Part shown: positions 11,703 to 22,708 of the stretch, piece by piece | Numbering within the stretch: position 1 is the stretch's first letter | Layout of the letters: every line of letters starts with the position of its first letter | Assembly: GCA_026214975.1 (NCBI GenBank) | Contig: JAOBSW010000592.1 | Span: forward strand, 62,001-126,000 | Length of the DNA: 64,000 nt | Direction of reading: 5' to 3' | Source of the DNA: Gentiana macrophylla | Lineage: Eukaryota > Streptophyta > Magnoliopsida > Gentianales > Gentianaceae | Made by a program: the position numbers and the translations under genes | Notes under the pieces: generated by a model | What the model was told of the DNA's origin: nothing | Database searches by the model: none | Seen by the model: only the letters and a program-made list of their open reading frames with translations

Positions 11703-13692
11703 TGCTTTTTGTAGTGCATGACCGGAGATCTCAAACACCACTCGAGCCATACATAGACGGGATTGAATCTTACGCAAGGCGTAGAAATAGTCAAAGAAGA
11801 AGAGGTTATCAAGTAGAGGAGTCGAATCCGGTCTTTGAAGAAAGTAGTTTGGGTGAGTTGGAAGAAGGATCCGGTATGGCACAAAACGAGGCACAAGGCT
11901 TGGAAGGAAATTTGGGGAGCAATAACGGAGTCCCGAATCAAAACCTGCCTCTTGTCAATAACAATGCACAAGGGGGTGGGAATAACCAAGGAAACAACTA
12001 TGTGAATGCGAATGGGGCAATACCACAAAATGTTCAACATGAGGCCCAGGGGAATCAAATAGATCCCCTTGTTATGCAACAATTCAATGCATGGATGCTG
12101 AACCAATTTCAACAAAACCAAAACCAAGCTCACAATCAAGGTGCAAATCCGATGCCTAATTGGTTTAACGGTCAACAAGAGCAAAATCAAGGCGGTTTGA
12201 CTTGTAGAGACTTTGTGATGCCTCCCACGGTAACTATGGGGCATAGTCCAATTTGAATGCCACCGGTGGCCACCAACAATTTGGAATTGAATAGAAACAT
12301 CATACATTTGTTGGGAGACAACGCTATATTCAAAGGAACCGCTTTAGAAAATCCTCACTTGTTCATTGATCACTTTCTCCAAATAGTGAACTCAACAAAG
12401 ATCAATGGAGTGAGTGATCAGGCGCTCAAGCTTATGCTTTTCCCGTTTGCCTTGAAAGAACAAGCTAAGCGGTGGTATGATTCGTTGCCCAATGATTCTT
12501 TGCACACATGGGAGGAAGTGATTAAGACTTTTCTACTCAAGTATTATCCCCCATCGAAGACCATGGATATGAAAGAGGCTATTATGTCGTTCAATGCTTA
12601 TGAAGGAGAAGAGCTACATGAGTCATGAGACCGGTTTAAGGCTTTGTTGAGAGAGTGCCCGGGCACGGTTGAGATCTATGAGGTAGTTCATGCTTTCTTC
12701 CGGGGTTTGGACCAAGTGCATCAAAGTACCTTGCATGCTTCATGCAACGGAGATATTATGAGTATGGTTCCCGAAGTATCTATGAACTAAATAGAGAAGA
12801 TTTTCGAGACCTCGAGGCAATACATATCGTCAAGTAGAAAGGGGACAAGAAGTAAGAAGCCCGGTTTGGTTGAAGTGAAAGAAGTAGAGGCAAATGATCA
12901 ATATCATGCTCAAGTACAAGCGATGGAACAACAATTGGGGAGATTGAAAAAGGAGAATGAGAGTGCTAAGCTTTGCCAAATTTGTAGTGGACCACACTCG
13001 GCAAAGGATTGTAGGATGACGACCAAAGCTCAAAATATGGCTTAACCACAATCCTCAACTCAAGGACAACCTAGCACTCTATCTCAAGACAATATGAATG
13101 AGTTGGCAAAGCGTATGATGAGTATTTGTTCGATGGAGCAATGGAATGCGGGGCCCCAATATCAAAATCAATTGCAAAGCTCCTATCAAGGCCAATACAT
13201 GGGAGAGCAACAAGGTGGGCAACCGTATGAAGAATCCCAAGATGTAAACTTTGTGGGACAAGGTCAATGAGGGAATTATGGAAATCAAGGTGATGGTTCT
13301 TGGAGAAATAACAACAATCAAGGTTGGAACCGAAATCAAAACCAAGGACAAAACCAAGGTTATAGACAAGGCCAAAACCAAGGTCAATCTTCTCAAGGGC
13401 AATTCTATCAACCTCCACACCAAAGGCAACAACAAGGAGGGTACAATCAATAGGTTCTAACACTTATCAAAACCCTCATCCTTTGGCTCCTATACCTCAA
13501 AAGAGTGCAACCGATGTCATATTGGAGCAAATGAACAAAATTTTTGCGGAGATAAAGAAGGACATGGTTGAGATGAACTACAAACATGGGTCCGCCATCA
13601 AAAATATTGAGACACAATTTGGTCAAGTGGTGGAACATGTACAGTTAAAGGAGGCTTACCGAGTAACACCGAGAAGAATCCGAGAAATGTAA
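11703..13692 (+). pseudogene. gag: Athila-like Gag, broken by in-frame stops
   Basis: Gag is the structural capsid and RNA-binding protein of the element. One reading frame carries it from about 11703 to 13692, interrupted by stops near 12254, 12626, 12788, 13043, 13268 and 13451. Most can be explained as CGA-to-TGA or CAA/CAG-to-TAA/TAG changes, the mark of cytosine deamination. The capsid core (LMLFPFALKEQAKRWYDSLP at about 12432-12491, then HTWEEVIKTFLLKYYPP) and a zinc knuckle CQICSGPHSAKDC (C-x2-C-x3-H-x4-C, near 12977) are clear. A Gln/Asn-rich tail (13130-13450) follows. Near 13650 a frameshift separates it from the protease frame. Confidence 0.85.
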
Positions 13693-13718
13693 GCGCCATC
13701 TTAACTCGAAGTGGTAAA

Positions 13719-14640
13719 GTGTTGAGGACAAGTGGTGAGAAGAAAGTCCTATGGGAAGATAAAGCTAGAAAAGCCCCTATTGAAACCGAAGCGGGAGCCA
13801 TGGATGGCGATATTGATGGGATTGAAGATGATGAAGATCATGGAGAATATGTCAAGAGAAAGGAAGTTGAGAGGAAAGAAGCGCAAGCTAGGGGAGACTA
13901 TGTGGTTATCGATGTGAAAGAGGAGGAACCAACAAGAAGAGAGGGGAAAGAGCCAATAAAAGAGCCGTCTTCCCCACGCACCAAAGGTAAGAAAGGTATG
14001 ATCCCTCCTCCTTCTAAAGATTTTGATTTGAGAACTCTCCCTTATCCCCCTAAGAATCATAGACAAAGTTGCTTGAATAAAGCACAAACCCGATTTATCG
14101 AGATTTTGCGAAAAATTGACTTGAACATTCCCTTTCTTGAAGCACTAGCAAACATGCCCTCTTATTGCAAGTTTTTAAAAGGTTTGCTAACTAACAAAAG
14201 TAAAATGCAAGAGGTTGTGTGTTTGAATGAAGAGTGCTCCGCTATTTTTGATGCTAAATCTAGAATTCCCCCGAAGGTTAGAGACAAGGGTAGTTTCACT
14301 ATTCCGGTTACTATTGGTACAACTCATTTTCCTAGCGTTTTATGTGATTTGGGAGCTAGCGTAAGCTTAATGCTCCATGCTATATATGAAAGCCTAGACC
14401 TATGAGAGTTGGAGCCAATTTGGGATGACCCTTCAAATGACGGATAGGTCTATTAGGGAGCCTATGGGAGTGATAGAGGATGTCATTGTCAAAGTGGATA
14501 AGTTTGCCTTCCTGGTAGATTTCGTGGTATTAGATATGGAGATGGACTCCAAAACACCTTTGTTGTTAGGACGTCCCTTTTTAAACACCGGAAGGACCTT
14601 GATAGATGTTGCGGCGGTGAGATTATTTTGCAGTTGGTGA
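13719..14640 (+). pseudogene. Athila-like aspartic protease region
   Basis: The protease processes the polyprotein. An open frame from 13719 runs to a TGA at 14405 and contains, near its end, VLCDLGASVSLM, the DLGAS form of the retroviral protease active site typical of Athila. After the stop and a frame change, the region resumes at about 14425 and carries VDFVVLDMEMDSKTPLLLGR, the usual C-terminal protease block (flap and ILGRPFL-like motif). The N-terminal part is Lys/Glu-rich linker. Two disruptions make it inactive as it stands. Confidence 0.85.
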
Positions 14641-14670
14641 GAAAGAGTCGCGGTCAATGTTTATAAGGCC

Positions 14671-16578
14671 ATGAAACATCCTAAGGAAAGTACCGAGGAC
14701 TGTTTTTCTATTGATGCTGTCTATTCTTGCGTTTCGGAACATGTTGACATGCAGGAATATAAAGATAAGCCTGATGAATGCATGGAAAGAGTGAGCACCG
14801 AGCTTGATGAAGAAGAAGAGTTGGAAGGTGAAGCAATGGAACTAGAAGAGACGGCTTTCGTGGGTGAGAAATGGACCGAGAAGATTGATCTTGATCTTGA
14901 AGGGGAACTAAAGAAGCCATCAATTGAAGACCCATCGAAAGATTTGAAAATGAAGCCGCTTCCACCTCATTTGAAGTATGTTTTTCTTGAAAATGATGAT
15001 TTACTTCCTTTGATTATTTCTGCTACACTAACGGCCTTGCATGAAGAGGAGTTGGTGAAAATACTTAAGAGGCACAGGCGTGCTTTTGGGTGGAAGATGT
15101 GTGACCTCAAGGGCATAAGTCCCACCATTTGTCAACACAAGATCATTCTAGAAGATGGAGCGAAGCCGGTGAGGCAACCTCAAAGAAGGCTCAACCCACA
15201 CCTCCAAGAGGTTGTGAGGAAGGACATGGTCACAATGTTAAAGCTTGGGATCATTTATGCCATTTCGGATAGCAAGTGGGTAAGCCCCACTCAAGTGGTA
15301 CCAAAGAAGGGAGGCATGACCGTTGAAATCAATGACAAAGGTGAGGCGGTGCCTATGCGTTTGGTAAATGGTCAGAGAATTTGTATTGATGATCGTAAAT
15401 TGAATGACCAAACCCGTAAAGATCATTTCCCCCTCCCTTTTATTGATCAAATGTTGGAAAGATTGAGTGGTCATGCTTATTATTGTTTTCTTGATGGGTT
15501 TAGTGGGTATTATCAAATACATGTGGCTTTAGAGGACCAAGAAAAGACTACCTACACTTGTCCCTATGGTTCCTTTGCCTTCCGTAGAATGCCTTTTGGG
15601 TTGTGTAATGCACCCGCGACATTCCAACGGTGCATGGTTGCCATATTTGCGGATATTACTGAAAAGTTCTTAGAAGTCTTTATGGATGATTTTAGCGTAT
15701 TTGGTGATTCCTTTGAGGATTGTGTAGATAATCTAGAAAATGTGTTGAGTAGATGTGAGGAGACGAACTTAGTGCTAAATTGGGAGAAGTGTCATTTGAT
15801 GGTCACCGAAGGGATAGTCTTAGGGCATAAGATATCTAGTAAGGGTATAGAAGTAGACAAGGCTAAGGTTGAAGCGATAGCTAAGCTTCCTATGCCCACC
15901 AACCAAAAGACTCTTAGGGGTTTTCTAGGCCATGTGGGGTTCTATCGTAGGTTCATCAAGGATTTCTCGAAAATAGCCCGTCCTCTTACCCTTCTTCTTG
16001 GAAAATATGTCCCGTTTGATTTCGACCAAGCTTGCATTGAGGCATTTATGTTGCTCAAGAAATTGCTTGTATCCGCTCCTATCTTAATTGCTCCGAAGTG
16101 GGATCAAGAGTTTGAGTTGATGTGTGATCGAGTGACACATGGTTGGTGCGGTCCTCGGTCAAAAGATTGATAAAATCTTCAAGCCTATTGCCGATGCTAG
16201 TCACACTTTGAATCTGCCCAACAAAACTACACCACCAGAAAAAAAGAGCTTTTAGCGGTCTTCTTTGCATTTGATAAGTTTCGGTCTCATCTTGTGGGCT
16301 CTCGGGTAGTTGTGCACACCGATCACGCTGCTTTGCGTTACCTCTTTGCCAAGCAAGATGCCAAGCCCCGCCTCTTGAGGTGGATCTTGCTCTTGCAAGA
16401 GTTTGATCTAGAGATTCGTGATAGGAAAGGTTGTGAGAATGTCGTAGCGGACCATTTGAGTCGCATGGAGCTTAGTGAGGAATTGATTAGAGCACAAAGT
16501 GAGATAAATGACTCTTTTCCACATGAGCAACTTTGTGCCTTGACACCCTTCTTCCGGTTAAGAAAGGTAACTTTCTAA
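14671..16578 (+). pseudogene. Athila-like reverse transcriptase and RNase H
   Basis: An unbroken 499-codon frame at 14671-16170 covers an acidic linker and the full RT core: WVSPTQVVPKKGG, RICIDDRKLND, FLDGFSGYYQI, RRMPFGLCNAPATFQR and the catalytic VFMDDFSVFG (near residues 337-346), then the thumb and connection motif GHVGFYRRFIKDFSKIARPL. RT copies the RNA genome into cDNA. A frameshift near 16130 damages the start of RNase H. The frame recovers at 16294-16578 with [18 protein letters not shown] and VVADHLSR. This is the best-preserved part of the element. Confidence 0.9.
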
Positions 16579-17855
16579 AAGTCGGTAAATTAGGTGGCCC
16601 ATGGTTCGCTCCTTTTGTCAACTACCACGAGTGCGGTTTTGTAGATCCCGACTATGACTCGAATCAAAGGCGTAAATTCCTGAGTGAGGTTGGTAAGTAT
16701 GTGTGGGATCCTTTCCTATATAGGTTGTGTTCGGATGGCATCTTGAGGAGATGCATCCCGGAAAGTGAGATTTTAAGTCTTGTTTGTCGTTTTGCCCACG
16801 ATAAAGAGGCCGGGGCCACTTTTCCGGGAGTAAGGCTGCGTTGAAAGTGTTACAAAGTGGGCTGTATTGGCCCACTCTATTCTGAGACGCACATGCTTAT
16901 GTGAAATCTTGTGACGCTTGTCAAAGGTCCGGGCGTATTTCTAGGAGAAATGAAATGCCTCAAAAGCCGATCATTGTTTGTGAAGTTTTTATGTTTGGGG
17001 CATTGATTTCATGGGCCCTACCCTTCCTCATGCGGTAACAAATATATCCTAGTGCTTTGTGATTATGAGTCAAAATGGGTTGAGGCCTTAGCATCACCCA
17101 CCAATGATAGGAATGTTGTTATCCGTTTTCTAAAAAGAAACATCTTTAGTCGGTTTGGGGTACCTTGTGCTATAATCAGTGATAATAGAAGCCACTTTGC
17201 CAATAAACCGTTTGACAGACTCTTAGAGAAGTATGGGGTGAAACACAAGTTAGGTACCGCTTATCATCCCCAAACAAGTGGTCAAGTTGAGGTTACGAAT
17301 AGGGGTATTAAGCGTATCTTGGAAAGGAAGGTAGACATGAATGTCAAGAGTTGGTCTTTAAAGTTAGATGATGCTCTATGGGCCCATAGGACCGCCTTCA
17401 AGACACCCCTAGGCATGTCACCCTACATGATAGTCTATGGTAAATCTTGTCATCTTCCCGTAGAAATCGAACACAAGGCTTATTGGGCTGTCAAAATGCT
17501 AAACCTCGATGACACCTTAGTTGGTGAAAAATGTATGGCCCAATTAAATGAATTAGAGGAGTTTCGCCTTTGTGCTTATGATCTTTCGGCGAAGTATAAA
17601 GAGAAGACTAAGTTACTTCATGATAAGTTGATCAAACCTCGTGTTTTCAATGAGGGTGACGAAGTCTTATTCTACAATACTCGTCTTCATCTTTTTCAAG
17701 GGAAGTTGAAGTCTAGGTGGTCCGGTCCTTATGTGGTGTCTAAAGTCTATCCGTCCGGTGCCATTGAAATCACTCATCCTAAGTTTGGCACATTCACCAC
17801 CAATGGCTTACGGTTGAAAAGGTATGAGAGGTTGCCTTACGATGAAGCACTATAA
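16533..17855 (+). pseudogene. Athila-like integrase
   Basis: Integrase inserts the cDNA into the genome. The N-terminal zinc-binding part lies in broken frames at about 16590-16990 (ESEILSLVCRFAHDKEAG and [12 protein letters not shown] text). The core and C-terminal domains are open at 17052-17855 (267 codons): ISDNRSHF holds the second acidic residue (the usual GG is replaced by NR), [14 protein letters not shown] holds the catalytic Glu, and [20 protein letters not shown] and [17 protein letters not shown] are Athila signatures. The segment with the first catalytic Asp is separated by a frame break near 17040. Confidence 0.85.
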
Positions 17856-18171
17856 ATAGTGAGCCTTGAAGACCCGTACCGTGCAATGAATCTTGTAAGT
17901 CTTGTCATGGACTATAAATCTTGACCCGTTTAATTTTCAATCCATCTTTTCATCTCTCTACTCTCTCTTGCCTCATGCCAACGGTATAACTTGAAAAAGT
18001 TGGCACCGTATAATCCATCCTGTCGAGCCAACGACGTAAAACAAAGGCGCTTGGGGGAGGCAACCCGCCATTTCGTAGTTTTTGCTAAGTGAGTTTGGTG
18101 TTTCTAGTGGTCTCGGGGTGGTTAGAATCAAGTGGGGTAGAAATCTTGAGTTAGCCTTGTTCCAGCTTCCA
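17856..18171. other. Spacer between integrase and the palindrome array
   Basis: No gene supported. About 310 bp of non-coding DNA that starts the long spacer typical of Athila elements between pol and the env-position ORF. Confidence 0.6.
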
Positions 18172-18405
18172 AACGCCCGTTCAACCCAGTTCAAACGTGC
18201 GTTTAGGCTTCCAATTTTCCAAACGCGCGTTTGGAACCATTCCAAACGTGCGTTTAAGGCCTCAACTCTCTGTACGTGATTTTCCATTCCAAACGCACGT
18301 TTCACATTTTAAACGCGCGTTTGAACATGCGAAACGCACGTTTATCCCTTTCCAAACGTGCGTTTGGGTTCATCTCCTTCGTATACACTTGTTTTTTCAA
18401 ACCGG
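18172..18405 (+). repeat. Internal array of AAACGNNCGTTT palindromes
   Basis: Eight to nine copies of the palindrome found in the LTR promoter also occur here, just before the env-position ORF: for example CCAAACGCGCGTTTGG near 18216, TTAAACGCGCGTTTGAA near 18309 and CCAAACGTGCGTTTGG near 18353, ending with a degenerate copy near 18401. The region lies far from either LTR, so this is not part of the terminal repeat. An internal promoter or enhancer for the downstream ORF is one reading. No good TATA box was found after it. Confidence 0.7.
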
Positions 18406-18957
18406 CGTTCAGATTTTATCTCCCAAACCCTACGACGACGGCAGCCTCTCCACACCTCTTTTCTCATAAATCCCTCAATATTACTCCGTTTTCAGCGATT
18501 CAAAAGCCAAACAACACCTCTAAATCCCCTCTCTTGATTCTACTAATCCATTCCAACAACAAATCCCCCAGTTCCTCGATTCGATCTTCAATTTTTGGCA
18601 ATTTTTGCCTAGGTCGAATTTGACCCTCATTGACGTTTCGGGACTCGTTCTTCGCACCAAATCGTTCAACTCACCTCGTTTAAGCATAGTACATGTACAT
18701 TTTGGTTTTACGTCTAAGTATCGGTTAGGGTTAGTTTTTAGCCTTTTTGGTTTAACGCCCCTATTGATTGTTATTGATTGTGTATCCTGTTTTGTGTTTT
18801 GTTTTGTTTGTCTTATGGTTGATGGTGAATGGCGTGGCTCTCGTGGGGTGATTCGTTGTTGTGGTTGGTTTGTTTTGAAATCCCGGTTGGACGATAACCG
18901 GGTTGGTTTTGATTGTTTGTTTTGGTTGTTTGGTGGTGCTTGTAGTGAGTATAGAGA

Positions 18958-20596
18958 TAATGAGAGAGATTAAGCGTAAAGAAACCGAGGGAAAAGGGAA
19001 AGGAAAGCAACCGGTAGAAAAACATATGCCCAAGAAGCAGAAAGTCCTAGTTTGTCCCGGGTACCTAAGGGTGGTATTCGGATTGGTGATACGGGCCGTG
19101 CCGAGGGTAGGAATCCTAGAGCCCTTAAGCTGTTGGACGGTGAGAGATGAGACTTCCGATGAAGATTTTGAGCCGGACACCGAGGGAGGAATACTAGTAG
19201 TGGATGGTGAGAGAGAAGCAGACATTGAGAGTGATGTGCCTTAGCACGAATGCGAGCCAAAACCGCAACAACACTGTTTCCTCTCCTCCACAAAGTACCC
19301 TCCACAAAGTATCCCGAGCATGATCCTCCACTAAATCCTCCTCCTCACGACCCTTTGCCCTTTGATCAGTGTTTTAATTCTCCGGTGGCACTGACCAACT
19401 ACAATGAGTATATTGCCACAAAGAACTTGTGTTATGATAGGGGGTTAGATCTTAAGGTGGTTCCTAAACCCTTCATTGAAAATTTGAGAAAGAGAGGATG
19501 GAACAACTTGATTTATGAACCGGAAAGGAACCTCAATCTCACACTAGTTCGGGAGTGGTATGCTAATTTCAGTGTCGCCAACTTAGAGTCGGGGTTCATT
19601 AAGGTTCGAGGGGTCAACGTCCCGTGCTCGGTCTAGGCAATAAATGATTGCTATCGGATACCGGCTTTCGAGGGCCAGGACTATATCAGTTGGTTTGCGG
19701 CGAGACAGCATTGAGATAATACTGAGACTGAGGATCCGCTAGAAAAGATGAGGAAAGATATCAACCCGGCTTTACAATGGATATCTAGGGGAAGTAGTGC
19801 ACGGAATCAGTTAGTAACGACGACTTGACCTGATGAGTGGCAGGTTAAAGCGCAATTATCCCAGAACCGTCTACTACCAAAGGACAACATTACGCATTTC
19901 TACATCAAGGACTTGCAATTGTTGTATGCTTTACACTATGATCTCAAGGTAGATGTCGGGAAGACTATTTTCGAGGAGTTTAGAGAAAATCAGAAGGTCA
20001 AGCGTCGTATGCTCATGTGTCCTTACCTCATTCATGGCTTATGCAAGGGAGCACTGGTTGAGGAATGCCCGGATGATCAGATTTTGAGAAAAAAGAATCA
20101 GCCCGTGGCCCCCAAACCATTCAATGCCCGTACCGCTCCAAGACCTCCTAGGCACACCCTTCGACCTATTCACACCGTTCCTCACCCTACCACTTCGACT
20201 ACATCCACCACACTCCCGATACCTCCACCTGTCATCACCACCACTACGACCACCACGATACCTCCACCTCCTCCATTCACTGCTGGACCTTCCACTACAC
20301 ATACACCTCTTACTCCACCTTTTACACCTACAGCTGGGGAGCCGTGGCTCAGTGAGCGGCAGGGACTTCTCATTGCACATAAGCAACGGGATTGGATGGA
20401 TAGTCTGAGGGTGACACTGAACGGGATTGTGAAGAATCAGAGGGTATTCGCTGAGGCCAGGCTGATTGAGCTTCCTTCATTGGATTTGGATGTTTCTTCC
20501 TTTCAGTATACCCCGGAGATTGAGGCAGACTTGCTGAGGGTTTCAGAGGATCTGTTTGTTGATGACCCAGAGGAGGGATTTGATGACATATCATGA
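18958..20596 (+). pseudogene. ORF at the Athila env position (plant transposon protein-like)
   Basis: Athila elements often carry an extra gene after integrase. It begins with a Lys/Glu-rich segment (18958-19244), then after a frame change continues in one frame from about 19250 to 20596, with stops at about 19634, 19711 and 19826. VREWYANFSVANLESGFIKV, followed by RGVNVPC, matches the core of the putative plant transposon protein domain found in such ORFs. The C-terminal part has a Pro/Thr-rich low-complexity stretch (about 20120-20340) followed by an acidic end. No signal peptide or convincing membrane helix was seen, so an envelope role is not supported for this copy. Confidence 0.7.
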
Positions 20597-22708
20597 GATG
20601 AGTTGATCGGGACAAGCGGGTGAGACACTGGCGAGAGAGGGCAGTGCGAGAGGGTCTACGGCCGGAGAGTGCGGCTTACGTGGCTGCACCGGCTCTACCA
20701 CACCTCCTCCGGCAGACGAGGAACCGGAGCAGACTAGTCGTTTTTCATGCATTTCATTTATGCGTACATTTATTACGCTAGTTTTGTTTCAGCTACTTTT
20801 GCTACTATTTCCATTATTCTGATACACTTCACTTTGCATGCACGTGCACTTATTTTTGAGCCCCTGAGGCTGCTTGACCGTGTATGTTTCCTTTTCTTTG
20901 ATTTATCTTTGTGGGATGGCGTGGATTTTTATCATTGGTATATCTGATGCATGGATGTTCTGTTTTTATTGATTCTATTGTATCCGTCCATTGCATACCC
21001 CGTATCCCCCTCTTTATGCTTTGATCTCGTCACTGTGGCATGGACTCGTTATTTTACGCACCCGCTTACCCTATTGCTTGCTTTATAGCATGTGGATTCA
21101 GTCTCGTGCATGCGCTTTCTTTGTTTCTGTTGATCTCGCTTTAGGTTATGGGATGGATTTACACGAGGTTGTCACGAGTTTTGAGTCACGATTGCGCCTT
21201 TCTGCCATTTTTTTGGTCAAACAGCTAAGTCTTTTACTCTTTTTATCTCTCACACACTGAGGACAGTGTTTCGATTAAGTGTGGGGTGGGAGACTTAGCC
21301 GTTTTCTTGCTTTAATTGTTAATTGTGCTAAATGTGTGGTATGCTTAACCTATGACCGGGCTCGAGTCGATTTTTGGGTAATTTTTAAAAAATTTCAAGG
21401 GTTTTCAACACCGTGTTGTTTTTGTTATTTTCACATTCGAGTGGTGATCACCTTAGTAGGGCCCCGAACGTGTACACTGCGGTTTACTATTATCTTGAGA
21501 ATGGAGTATTGATTTCATGTAAGCTATACTTTGTGCACAATTTGATTGCTACTACCTCACATAGCACTAGTCTCGAGGCGAAATAGAAAGGTTTACCTAA
21601 GTAGGACACGGGATGACGGTCCTGGCGTCTCTTTGACCCAACCATTGCCAAATAAGCCTTGTCCGGAACATTAGACCTTCGTAGCCCCTCTCAGCCTTGA
21701 TAGAATGGTCTGACCACCGTTCGTTCTATAGCCGTTTTGTCACTTAGTCAGAAACCTACCCTTGAGCCTTAATTATGGTCACATTCCCTTCATTTATACC
21801 CTACGAGTGGACTTAGTCTTTTGTTGGGCCACACTTGCTAAGGCAAGTGTGGGGTGGGAGACTCGATGTTTTGATGGGTTGGTGCTTTCTCGGTTTTGAG
21901 CTATAAGGAGAAGGGGAGCTCGTTTGGGCCTAGTGTTTGGGTTTGGCCCAAAAAGAAAAGAAAAATCTGTGAAATTTCTTCTTTCTTTCAAAAAAAAAAT
22001 AGAAAAAAAAGAGAGATCAATCAAAGTTCAAAATAAATTAGCTCTCATTGAATAAAATTTTGGAGTAGATTGGAATAAAGGGTTGGAATCAAAGTGATAA
22101 GCTCAAAAGATATTTTTTTATGATGTTGGAGTTGGGATAGTGAGATAGGTGCTAATGTATTCGACCTCGCCTCAAGAAACTTGAAACATAGTTGAATTAG
22201 GCAATGAGTTCGGGTATGTCAGTATTCTATGGTTCCCAAAGTATTTAAATTAATCAAAAAGGAGTTTGGGTGGTTTGTATGATAAAAATAAGGTGGTACA
22301 CTTGTTGATTTAGTTCACTCATACTTCTTTTCTCCAGTTCCCAAATTATCTCTTTCGATTAACCAAATTTACCCTAGCCTAACGTTATAACCCTTCAAGT
22401 CCTACCTGATTGTGTCTAAACTTAGTGAACTTGATTAGTGGAGAGGGTAGTTGGTATGAGACGGTTGGTAGACTTTTGGTCGGGATTCAAGTCCCGACAA
22501 TCATTTTGAGCACTTGGTTTTAACTTGGCACCACACACACTCCATTTTCGTGATAATGTTATAACCGGTGTGTATACGTTCGTGTTTCTTACTTTGTGAT
22601 TACCTCGAGGGTGTGGATAGTAGCACCTACGTCACAACGTTGAACCCTTGGTTTGTTTTAAAATGCCTAATTTACTCGAGGGCGAGCAAAGGCTAAGTGT
22701 GGGGTGGT
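20597..22708 (+). other. Athila-like 3' non-coding region with three polypurine-like motifs
   Basis: No gene supported. AAGTGTGGGGTGG occurs at about 21276, 21845 and 22694. The last is directly before the 3' LTR and should be the real polypurine tract that primes plus-strand synthesis. The first two are followed by GAGACT rather than the LTR. The block CCCTAGCCTAACGTTATAAC near 22372 also occurs, reversed, in the second Athila-like element (near 29655), so this untranslated region is conserved between families. Confidence 0.8.

Noticed and set aside
11672..12307. 211-codon minus-strand frame opposite Athila gag
   Set aside because: It is the antisense shadow of the real gag frame. The plus strand has the conserved Gag motifs. 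Likewise 13071-13463 and 13079-13450.
18605..18973. 122-codon frame before the env-position ORF
   Set aside because: Low-complexity Phe/Val/Leu-rich translation with no domain match and no support from the neighbouring frame structure.
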